From assembly GCA_946406275.1 (NCBI GenBank), contig CAMJJZ010000071.1, positions 1-5,568 on the forward strand: a DNA stretch of 5,568 nt, in the 5' to 3' direction. Position numbers and translations under genes: made by a program. Source of the stretch: an uncultured Bacteroidales bacterium (GTDB taxonomy: Bacteria > Bacteroidota > Bacteroidia > Bacteroidales > UBA932). The notes below the pieces were generated by a model. The model made no database searches, was not told where the DNA came from, and saw nothing but the letters and a program-made list of their open reading frames with translations. Positions 1 through 5,568 of the stretch are shown here, piece by piece; the stretch's first letter is position 1, and the number at the start of each line of letters is the position of its first letter.

Positions 1-2072
1 GGGATGACGTGCGGCACTTCTGTTCCAGGTTTGAGCTGGACGGAATCACTTTCCGCAAGCCGGACGAGTACCTCTTCTCCTTCAACAGCCCGTTGGGGGC
101 GTGCCCCGTTTGCGGCGGCCTGGGAAAGATTGTGGGAATAAGCGAGGACCTGGTGGTTCCGGACAAGACCAAAAGCATCTACGACGGAGCCATCGCCTGC
201 TGGAGAGGGGACAAGATGGGCTGGTTCAAGGACCAGCTCATAAGGAATGCGGAAAGGTTCGGCATTCCCATCTTTGAGCCTTACTGCAAGCTCACGGCGG
301 AGCAGAAGCACATTATATGGACGTATGAGGGTGATTATGAGAAGCCGGACGATTTCTGCGGCATAAACCAGTTCTTCAAGTGGGTGGAGAGCAACCGCTA
401 CAAGATACAGTACAAGTATATGCTAAGCCGCTACAGCGGTCGCACAACCTGCTCTTCCTGCGGCGGCAGCCGCCTCCGCAAGGAGGCCCTGTACGTGAAG
501 GTGGCCGGAAAGACCATACACGATCTGCTTTCCATGACCGTTGAGGAACTCCTTGTCTTCTTTGACAAGGCTGCCCTTTCGGACCAGGAAAAGACCATAG
601 CCGGCAAGGCCATAGAGGAAATCCAGTATCGTCTCCAATGCATAAAGGACGTGGGCCTTGGCTACCTCACGCTTAGCCGTACCATGAATACTCTCTCCGG
701 CGGCGAAAGCCAGAGGGTGAACCTTGTGACGGCGCTGGGAAGCTCCCTGGTGGGTTCCATGTACATTCTGGACGAGCCCTCCATAGGCCTGCATCCCAGG
801 GATACGGACAGGCTCATAGCTGTGCTCCGGAGGCTAAGGGACATCGGCAATACCGTGGTTGTGGTGGAGCACGATCCGGAGATTATCCGTGCGGCGGACT
901 GCCTCATAGACCTTGGCCCCAAGGCCGGCGTGAACGGCGGAGAGGTGGTGTTCCAGGGCGTCGTGGGGAAAGAGACCCCGGAGGAGACGGAACGCTCTCT
1001 CACCCTTCAGTACCTCAAGGGAATCCGGAAGCCTTTCACCCGCGAGAAGTACCCCTGGCGCTATTCCATTACGGTTAAGGGCGCTATGCAGAACAACCTC
1101 AAGGATATAGACGTTACCTTCCCGCTGAACGCCTTCACAGTGGTGAGCGGGGTGTCCGGCAGCGGAAAATCGTCCCTGGTGGGCGATATCCTTTACCCTG
1201 CGCTTCACAGGCGCATAAACGAGACGGGGGACCTCCCGGGCACCTTCAAAGGCCTGGAAGGGGACCTTTCCCGCGTGAACAGGGTGGAGTACGTGGACCA
1301 GAACCCCATAGGCAAGAGCTCCCGCTCTAACGCCGTCACGTATCTGAAGGTATGGGACGATATCCGCAAGCTCCTGAGCGAGCAGCAGTTCGCCCGTATC
1401 AACGGCTTCACGCCAAGCTACTTCTCCTTCAACCAGGAAGGCGGCCGGTGCCCGGAATGCCAGGGAGACGGCTTTGTGAAGATTGGCATGCAGTTCATGG
1501 CCGATGTTACCATGGTCTGCGACTCCTGCGGCGGCAAGCGCTTCAAACCGGAAATCCTGGAGGTGCGTTACCAGGGGAAGAACGTGGACGATATCCTGAA
1601 CATGAGCGTTGACGAGGCTATCGGCTTCTTCGGGTCTCAGAAGGAAGATGCCGCCAAGGAGATTGCCCATAAGCTGCAACCGCTTGTGGACGTGGGACTT
1701 GGATACATCAAGCTGGGCCAGAGCTCCAGCACCCTCTCCGGCGGTGAGAGCCAGCGCATCAAGCTGGCGTACTTCCTGTCGCTCACTGAAGGCGGCCCCC
1801 GGAAGGAGAGCATTATGTTCATCTTTGACGAGCCCACCACCGGCCTTCATTTTTACGACGTGGAGAAGCTCCTGAAGGCCTTTGACGTGCTTATCTCCAA
1901 GGGCCATACGGTCATCGTGGTGGAGCACAATCTGGATGTGATACGGAGTGCAGACTGGGTCATAGACCTTGGTCCTGACGCCGGAGACAGGGGAGGAGAA
2001 GTGGTGTTCGCAGGCACGCCGGAAGACCTAGCCGCAAAAGGCAATACATTCACCGCCAAATATTTGAGATAG
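1..2072 (+). CDS. uvrA: UvrA excinuclease subunit A, 5'-truncated by window edge
   Basis: UvrA is the DNA-binding ATPase of nucleotide excision repair; it finds bulky lesions in the cytoplasm and loads UvrB. The open frame enters the window before the first possible start (GTG at 9), so the N-terminus, including the first Walker A, lies outside; full-length UvrA is usually about 930-950 residues and 687 are seen here. Counting GTG as residue 1: CPVC at 32-35, CSSC at 148-151, ABC signature LSGGESQRV at 229-237, Walker B ILDEP at 253-257, second Walker A GVSGSGKS at 381-388, zinc finger C481-x2-C484-x19-C504-x2-C507, second signature LSGGESQRI at 576-584, second Walker B with D607-E608. All catalytic elements in view are intact. 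The CxxC pair normally found about 20 residues before CPVC is absent, which resembles the UvrA type I associate with Bacteroidota. Its TAG directly abuts the next ATG. Confidence 0.96.
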   Translation, partial: DDVRHFCSRFELDGITFRKPDEYLFSFNSPLGACPVCGGLGKIVGISEDLVVPDKTKSIYDGAIACWRGDKMGWFKDQLIRNAERFGIPIFEPYCKLTAEQKHIIWTYEGDYEKPDDFCGINQFFKWVESNRYKIQYKYMLSRYSGRTTCSSCGGSRLRKEALYVKVAGKTIHDLLSMTVEELLVFFDKAALSDQEKTIAGKAIEEIQYRLQCIKDVGLGYLTLSRTMNTLSGGESQRVNLVTALGSSLVGSMYILDEPSIGLHPRDTDRLIAVLRRLRDIGNTVVVVEHDPEIIRAADCLIDLGPKAGVNGGEVVFQGVVGKETPEETERSLTLQYLKGIRKPFTREKYPWRYSITVKGAMQNNLKDIDVTFPLNAFTVVSGVSGSGKSSLVGDILYPALHRRINETGDLPGTFKGLEGDLSRVNRVEYVDQNPIGKSSRSNAVTYLKVWDDIRKLLSEQQFARINGFTPSYFSFNQEGGRCPECQGDGFVKIGMQFMADVTMVCDSCGGKRFKPEILEVRYQGKNVDDILNMSVDEAIGFFGSQKEDAAKEIAHKLQPLVDVGLGYIKLGQSSSTLSGGESQRIKLAYFLSLTEGGPRKESIMFIFDEPTTGLHFYDVEKLLKAFDVLISKGHTVIVVEHNLDVIRSADWVIDLGPDAGDRGGEVVFAGTPEDLAAKGNTFTAKYLR

Positions 2073-2915
2073 ATGGATGCAGTAATAACATACGTAAACG
2101 GAGCTGACCCTCAGTGGCAGGCATTGTACGCATCGTTCTCCGGAGCGGAGCCTTCCAAGCGCTTCCGCGACTGGGGCATGCTGCCGCTCCAGATCCGCGC
2201 CATACGCAAGCACCTTCCGTTCATAGAAAAGATATATCTGGTGGTGGCCCTGCCGTCGCAGGTGCCCGCCGGGCTTCCTGAAGACGTTGAGGTGGTGCTC
2301 CACAAGGACATCATTCCCAGGGAGTTCATGCCCACTTTCAACAGCGCGGCAATAGAGATGTTCCTCCATAGGATTCCCGGGCTGGACAACCAGTTCATCT
2401 ACATCAATGACGACTGCATCCCCGTGATGCCCTGCGCGGTGAGTGACTTCTTCATAAGAGACAAGATTGTGAAGGGATTCTCCAAGCATCTGTTCTCTTT
2501 CAATCAGTACAAGAAGCACTGCCGCAACTCGGACAGGCTGGCCCGCAAGGCCTGCCGCAAGCTGCCGTGGCTGGTTTACCTGAGGCCTCAGCATACTGCG
2601 TCTCCCATGTTCAAGGATGCCTGTGAGGCCGTATGGGGCAGGGTGCAGAAGCAGATAGAGGAGTCAATCACCCCCGTCCGTGAGGACTGCAACGTGAACC
2701 AGAACATCTTCCAGGACTACCTCTTCCACAAGGGCAGGGTAGTCAATCTCCGTATGTCCAACAAGCACATCTCTATGGGCGCCATCTCTCCCAGGGGCCT
2801 GGCAAAGTACCTGGCAAATCCCACGGAAAAGTGGGTGTGCATCAATGACGTTGAGATGTCCGACAAGCGCGCGGAGCAGTTCCGCAAAGTCATAACCGAA
2901 GCTCTTTCCGTATGA
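2073..2915 (+). CDS. Stealth-family capsular polysaccharide phosphotransferase
   Basis: Stealth proteins are predicted or shown to transfer hexose-1-phosphate from a nucleotide sugar, forming phosphodiester links in capsule or other surface glycans; human GlcNAc-1-phosphotransferase (GNPTAB) is a relative. Conserved region 1 is DAVITYVNGADPQW at residues 2-15. Region 2 starts with RFRDWG (30-35) and holds HKDI (77-80), PTFNS (87-91), LHRIPGL (98-104) and INDD (111-114), all hallmarks of the family. Region 3 fits around QHTASPMF (173-180, with H174), and region 4 fits around CINDVEMSDK (256-265), both less strictly. At 280 residues it is on the short side for the family. No signal peptide or membrane segment is seen, so action on the cytoplasmic side of the membrane is likely. 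The ATG at 2073 is chosen because region 1 follows at once; the next ATG (residue 36) would remove it. There is no recognisable ribosome binding site, and translation may be coupled to uvrA. The donor sugar cannot be told. Confidence 0.9.
   Translation: MDAVITYVNGADPQWQALYASFSGAEPSKRFRDWGMLPLQIRAIRKHLPFIEKIYLVVALPSQVPAGLPEDVEVVLHKDIIPREFMPTFNSAAIEMFLHRIPGLDNQFIYINDDCIPVMPCAVSDFFIRDKIVKGFSKHLFSFNQYKKHCRNSDRLARKACRKLPWLVYLRPQHTASPMFKDACEAVWGRVQKQIEESITPVREDCNVNQNIFQDYLFHKGRVVNLRMSNKHISMGAISPRGLAKYLANPTEKWVCINDVEMSDKRAEQFRKVITEALSV
2912..2915 (+). other. ATGA stop/start overlap, Stealth to GT2 gene
   Basis: The GT2 start codon overlaps the TGA of the Stealth gene. No Shine-Dalgarno sequence is visible upstream, so translation of the GT2 gene probably depends on ribosomes ending the Stealth gene. 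Confidence 0.85.
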
Positions 2916-3763
2916 CCAAGGTAAGCATCATAGTCCCCATCTACAAGGTGGAACCGTACATTGCAGCCTGTGCCCGCAGCGTCCTTTCACAGACCTGGCC
3001 GGAGTGCGAATTCATCTTTGTGGACGATGGGTCCCCGGACCGCAGCCGTGAGATACTTGAGGATCTGATTGACAAGGAGTTCCAGCAGCTTAAGTCAAAG
3101 ATTACTATAATAGTAAAACCCGTCAACGAAGGCCTGCCGCAGGCCCGCCTCACGGGCCTCAAGGCCGCTACGGGGGACTACGTGATGCACGTGGATTCAG
3201 ACGACTGGGTGGACCATGACATGGCGGAAAAGCTGGTTCACGAGGCCGAGCGCATCGGTGCCGATGTGGTATATCACTATGTCGCCAAGGAAAAAGGAGA
3301 GGGCAAGGTTCACATAGCCAAGGACAAGCAGTACAAGACGCCTTTGGCCTTTGCCAAGGCCATAATGGCCCGCAAGGCCCATGGCTATCTTGTGTGCAAG
3401 TTCATGAAGCGCAGCCTCTACACGCCGGACCTCTTCTATCCCACAATCAGCATGCACGAGGACATCATCCTTGGCATCCAGATCCTTTCCCGCGCCAAGA
3501 AGGCCGTCCTTCTTCCCATAGCGCCCTACCACTACCGCCGCACCGTATCCACCTCCTTCACCCGTCAGTCCCGCTCTGTCCGCCACCGCGCCAGCGCCCG
3601 CAGCTTCCTGCAGCTGTACAGGTTTTACGATGGCTTCAAGAACGGTCCGGAGGACTTGTTATGGATACGAAGGCCGCTACTGAATTATTGCATGCGCAAT
3701 TTCATTCAGTACGATAGGGAAAAAATTAAGGAGATTCTAGCTGATTATTTCCACAGCTGTTAA
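2912..3763 (+). CDS. Family 2 glycosyltransferase (GT-A fold)
   Basis: The product is an inverting glycosyltransferase of the GT2 type that would add a sugar from a nucleotide donor to a growing surface glycan at the cytoplasmic face of the membrane. The N-terminus VSIIVPIYKVEPYI (4-17) and VDDGSPDRS (37-45) form the nucleotide-binding part; DSDDW (95-99) holds the metal-binding DxD; HED at 182-184 fits the general-base region. The fold core therefore ends near residue 200-210, followed by a basic stretch (about 213-235) and a short C-terminal tail. No membrane helix is seen. Its ATG overlaps the stop of the Stealth gene as ATGA, so the two are probably translated together. The last 35 codons use TTG, TTA, CGA and CTA and are clearly AT-richer than the rest (about 39 of the 100 bases at 3661-3760 are G or C, by hand count), unlike the neighbouring genes. 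Donor and acceptor are unknown. Confidence 0.92.
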   Translation: MTKVSIIVPIYKVEPYIAACARSVLSQTWPECEFIFVDDGSPDRSREILEDLIDKEFQQLKSKITIIVKPVNEGLPQARLTGLKAATGDYVMHVDSDDWVDHDMAEKLVHEAERIGADVVYHYVAKEKGEGKVHIAKDKQYKTPLAFAKAIMARKAHGYLVCKFMKRSLYTPDLFYPTISMHEDIILGIQILSRAKKAVLLPIAPYHYRRTVSTSFTRQSRSVRHRASARSFLQLYRFYDGFKNGPEDLLWIRRPLLNYCMRNFIQYDREKIKEILADYFHSC

Positions 3764-3764
3764 A

Positions 3765-3789
3765 GATTCCGGGTCAAGCCCGGAATGAC
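3765..3789. repeat. Palindromic dispersed-type repeat between convergent genes
   Basis: Perfect inverted repeat: left arm ATTCCGGG (3766-3773), loop TCAAG (3774-3778), right arm CCCGGAAT (3779-3786), extended by G on the left and GAC on the right. On the minus strand one frame reads VIPGLTRNL, the peptide often seen at the ends of spurious predicted proteins in several bacterial phyla, because this repeat is scattered through many genomes. It fills nearly the whole gap between the stop of the glycosyltransferase (TAA at 3761-3763) and the stop of the LicD gene, whose TAG shares base 3789. Only one copy lies in this window, so its repeat nature here rests on recognition of the family sequence. 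Confidence 0.8.
3766..3786. terminator. Possible bidirectional terminator stem-loop
   Basis: The same palindrome can form an 8-bp hairpin with a 5-nt loop in RNA from either strand, and it sits exactly where two converging transcripts must stop. Support is weak: no T-run follows on the plus strand, and only a short TTT follows on the minus strand. It could act as a transcript-end protecting hairpin instead. Confidence 0.35.
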
Positions 3790-4580
3790 TACAACCGCCA
3801 GACGGCGCCGCCGTGGCCCACGCGCTGGGATTCGGGCGGAGGAGTGATGTAGTCCGGGCCGTAAATCTGAGTTAAATAGGCATTTGTGTCCGCCGGGCAG
3901 AGGAAGCTGTGGCCGGCAAGGACAATCTCGCCGGGATTGTCCAGGAGGGTTTTGGGGTGGACGTTGCGGAAGGAGGTGGCGCCCATCATAACGCCATAGA
4001 GGGACGTGCTGTCCGGGTCCACGCTGCGGACGGTTTCCATGCACTTTTTCCACCAGTAGTTGCGGCCGCGGAGGTGGGCTTCCAGCATGAGGAGCGGGGA
4101 GCCGTGAGGGAAGCGCTTGCAGGTGTAGCGGAGGCGGCGGTGGCAGTGCATGGCGCGCCTTATGAGGTTGTAGCGTGCCTCAGGGTCTTCCGGCAGGGGA
4201 TCCAGCGGGAAGATATCTACGCTAATGCCGTAGCGGTATTTGACCTTCTTGTTGCCTATGTATTTCTGGGTTGACGGATCGTGCACCTTGGCGAAGCCGG
4301 AGACGTAGTACTCCGTGTCATTGACCGTGTTCAGGAGGCAGTGGAAGCGGCCGTCGCTGGGGTAAGTGGCCACGAAGCGGTCAAAATCTGCCCTGGGCAT
4401 AATGAGGTCTGCGTCATCGTCCCAGGGTATGAAATCTCCGTAGCGGACGGCGCCAAGGAGGGTGCCGTAGCCAAGGCTGTAGGTTATGCCTTCCTTGCGA
4501 CAGAAGGCGTCTATGTCCTTGAGGATCTCAAGCAGGCCGGCGTGTATTTCCGGGAGGGTCAGAACTTGCATACGGTGCAT
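3789..4580 (-). CDS. LicD-family phosphotransferase (downstream copy)
   Basis: LicD proteins transfer phosphocholine (or other phospho-groups such as phosphoribitol in related families) from a CDP-linked donor to sugars of surface polysaccharide or lipooligosaccharide. The nucleotidyltransferase-like core is plain: GTLLGAVR at residues 39-46, FIPWDDDADL at 50-59 with the metal-binding aspartates, and GISVDIFPLD at 118-127. The C-terminus has YLTQIYGPDY (235-244) followed by PPPES and H256, matching the usual end of the family. Length (263 residues) is normal for LicD. Two starts are possible: ATG at 4580 (MHRMQV) or ATG at 4571 (MQVLTL); the second fits the usual LicD beginning slightly better, and no ribosome binding site decides it. 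Either way the start lies inside the upstream licD-like gene (22 or 13 bases of overlap), implying translational coupling. It is the last gene of its operon and ends on the palindromic repeat. The transferred group is not proven to be phosphocholine. Confidence 0.92.
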   Translation of the reverse strand: MHRMQVLTLPEIHAGLLEILKDIDAFCRKEGITYSLGYGTLLGAVRYGDFIPWDDDADLIMPRADFDRFVATYPSDGRFHCLLNTVNDTEYYVSGFAKVHDPSTQKYIGNKKVKYRYGISVDIFPLDPLPEDPEARYNLIRRAMHCHRRLRYTCKRFPHGSPLLMLEAHLRGRNYWWKKCMETVRSVDPDSTSLYGVMMGATSFRNVHPKTLLDNPGEIVLAGHSFLCPADTNAYLTQIYGPDYITPPPESQRVGHGGAVWRL

Positions 4581-5233
4581 ATTTTATCGTCCCTGTCACG
4601 ATTGCCGGAGACGCCGGGGCGCGGGTATACGAAGGTGGGGTCCGGGATGCGCCAGTCCAGGCCGTAGCGGGCAACCACGAAGCCCTCTGCGGTAGTTGTG
4701 ACGGGGAGGGTGATGTTCTCGAAGGGAAGGCGCTCCGTGACGGGGGAGAAGGGGACGTCGAACTCTACTACGCGGAGGCCGCCGTGCTTTTGGAGGGATT
4801 CCTTGAAGGACTTGCAGTCCCGGAACGGGTAGAACATGTAGCCGCGGTAGGTGTCGCCTTCAACGGGGTCGTAGAAGAAGATGTCCACGCCTATGTGGTT
4901 CCATTTCCAGGTTTCCTCGCGGGCGTAGTCCCCGTTGTCTACGAGGAGGGTGCGTTTCAGGACGAAGCCTTCGGCCTCAAGGGCTTTGTGAAGGGCTTCC
5001 AGGCCGCCGGGGAGATGGTCTGTCCAGACTCCCATGTCGGCGTCGTCATCGTGCTTGATGAAACCTTTTTCCCGGATGGCGCCAAGGAGGGTGCCGAATA
5101 CGGGGCTGAAGGGGATGCCTGCGCCGGTGAGGGCGCGGTCAAAGGCCTGCAGCATGGGGATGCCGTAGCGGCGGATGAGGCGGAGCCTGCGGGGCTTTAT
5201 GTAGTACTTGTTCCAGAAGTCTTTGAGTGTCAT
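4559..5233 (-). CDS. LicD-family phosphotransferase (upstream, shorter copy)
   Basis: This is a second, divergent LicD/fukutin-type protein of 224 residues. The core is FGTLLGAIREKG (46-57), FIKHDDDADMGV (58-69) with the aspartate cluster D62-D63-D64 and D66, and HIGVDIFFYD (113-122). Near the C-terminus RYGLDWRIPDP matches the YG-D-W-P motif of the family. Compared with the downstream copy it has WDDDAD changed to HDDDAD, a shorter middle section and a very basic N-terminal stretch (residues 9-22, rich in K and R). There is no signal peptide or membrane segment. The ATG at 5233 overlaps the stop of the kinase gene as ATGA, and its own stop lies inside the next licD-like gene. It would move a phospho-group, possibly phosphocholine made by the upstream kinase, to a glycan. 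Sharing an operon with another LicD suggests different acceptor sugars or positions, but this is an inference. Confidence 0.88.
   Translation of the reverse strand: MTLKDFWNKYYIKPRRLRLIRRYGIPMLQAFDRALTGAGIPFSPVFGTLLGAIREKGFIKHDDDADMGVWTDHLPGGLEALHKALEAEGFVLKRTLLVDNGDYAREETWKWNHIGVDIFFYDPVEGDTYRGYMFYPFRDCKSFKESLQKHGGLRVVEFDVPFSPVTERLPFENITLPVTTTAEGFVVARYGLDWRIPDPTFVYPRPGVSGNRDRDDKICTVCKF
5230..5233 (-). other. ATGA stop/start overlap, kinase to licD-like gene
   Basis: The TGA of the kinase gene and the ATG of the shorter licD-like gene share bases in the classic ATGA arrangement on the minus strand. This points to reinitiation by the same ribosome and a fixed ratio of the two proteins. Confidence 0.85.
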
Positions 5234-5568
5234 AGGCTGTAGTATTTGGCCATTTCCAGCCAGTTGTTGAGGCTTTCTCCCATGGCGGCGCCGCAGGATT
5301 CACGGTAAAGGGCCCATACAAACCAGTACCAGGCTATGAGGGCCGTATAAATGAGGTAATGCTCTTCAATGGCGGGAGTCCAGTCCTGGAGAAGGTACTC
5401 GCGGATTGTGGCGCGTGCGCGATCCTTATCGTACATTGCGTCCACTATGTAGTAGCCTACGTCTATTCCCGGGTCCGAGAATCCGGCGTACTCCCAGTCT
5501 ATGAGGACAACTCCGCCGTCCGGCGTGAACATCCAGTTGTGCTTGTAGGTGTCTCCGTGGCAGAAGCA
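5230..5568 (-). CDS. LicA-like choline/ethanolamine kinase, C-terminal part
   Basis: The frame is open to the right edge, giving 112 visible residues; an internal ATG at 5532 is not the start because it falls inside the catalytic loop. Counting from the edge, CHGDTYKHN (3-11) is the HxDxxxxN catalytic loop of choline kinase/APH-type kinases, with D6 as the likely base, and LIDWEYAGFSDPGIDVG (22-38) holds the metal-binding D24 and the family's typical following segment. The C-terminal helix region AWYWFVWALYRE...GES...W...AKYYSL resembles the end of LicA proteins closely. LicA phosphorylates choline with ATP in the cytoplasm as the first step of phosphocholine decoration of surface glycans. 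The following licD-like genes, joined by ATGA and a longer overlap, support that role. Ethanolamine or another amino alcohol is also possible as substrate. Some LicA proteins are fused to an N-terminal cytidylyltransferase; that part would lie outside the window. Confidence 0.87.
   Translation of the reverse strand, partial: CFCHGDTYKHNWMFTPDGGVVLIDWEYAGFSDPGIDVGYYIVDAMYDKDRARATIREYLLQDWTPAIEEHYLIYTALIAWYWFVWALYRESCGAAMGESLNNWLEMAKYYSL

Noticed and set aside
9..11. GTG at 9 as the true start of uvrA
   Set aside because: The frame is open upstream to the window edge, and the N-terminal ATPase half with the first Walker A would be missing, so this is a window truncation and not a short gene.
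834..1928. Minus-strand open frame of 364 codons opposite uvrA
   Set aside because: It is antisense to a region with intact UvrA motifs. Long antisense frames are expected in GC-rich coding DNA, and its sequence shows no recognisable domain.
2059..2072. AATATTTG just before the Stealth start as a Bacteroidota -7 promoter element
   Set aside because: It misses the TAnnTTTG consensus by one base, has no TTTG-type -33 partner at the right distance, lies only a few bases before the ATG and codes for the UvrA C-terminus.
3760..4053. Minus-strand open frame of 97 codons ending in VIPGLTRNL
   Set aside because: It lies in another frame inside the well-supported LicD gene, has a proline/arginine-rich composition typical of shadow frames, and its end is only the palindromic repeat read as protein.
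3909..5242. Plus-strand open frames of 121, 128 and 152 codons opposite the licD-like genes
   Set aside because: They are rich in A, G, V and E, lack any family motif, and oppose two genes whose catalytic motifs and overlapping starts are clear.
5530..5532. ATG at 5532 as the start of the kinase gene
   Set aside because: The catalytic HGDTYKHN loop lies just upstream in the same frame, so the real start must be beyond the window.

Overview
The window is almost wholly coding. It holds two gene strings that converge on a 25-bp gap near position 3764-3788. The organism looks like a GC-rich member of the Bacteroidales/Bacteroidota, perhaps an uncultured gut or oral lineage. This rests on the UvrA type (N-terminal part without the usual first CxxC pair, MADV in place of LPDV), on starts without a clear Shine-Dalgarno sequence, and on the surface-glycan content. 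The placement is an inference from remembered family sequences and could be wrong at order level.

Plus strand, 1-3763: the last three quarters of a UvrA excinuclease subunit (both signature motifs, the second Walker A and the C-terminal zinc finger are visible). Its TAG is followed with no gap by the ATG of a Stealth-family sugar-phosphate transferase. That gene overlaps a family 2 glycosyltransferase by 4 bases (ATGA). The three could share one transcript.

Convergent gap, 3764-3788: filled by a dispersed-type palindromic repeat (8-bp arms, 5-nt loop) of the kind that, when translated, gives the well-known spurious peptide VIPGLTRNL. It may also end transcription from one or both sides.

Minus strand, 5568-3789, read right to left: the C-terminal part of a LicA-like choline/ethanolamine kinase (runs off the window), then two different LicD-family phosphotransferases. 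The junctions overlap by 4 bases and by 13-22 bases, so this is very probably one operon.

Taken together, four of the five glycan genes act on phosphate-linked groups: a kinase that would phosphorylate choline or a similar amino alcohol, two LicD proteins that would transfer the phospho-group to sugars, and a Stealth protein that would make sugar-phosphate-sugar bonds. The likely role is building and decorating a cell-surface polysaccharide with phosphodiester-linked groups such as phosphocholine. The cytidylyltransferase (LicC role) and the choline transporter (LicB role) are not in the window and would be expected to its right. No RNA genes, CRISPR arrays, insertion sequences or clear promoters are seen.
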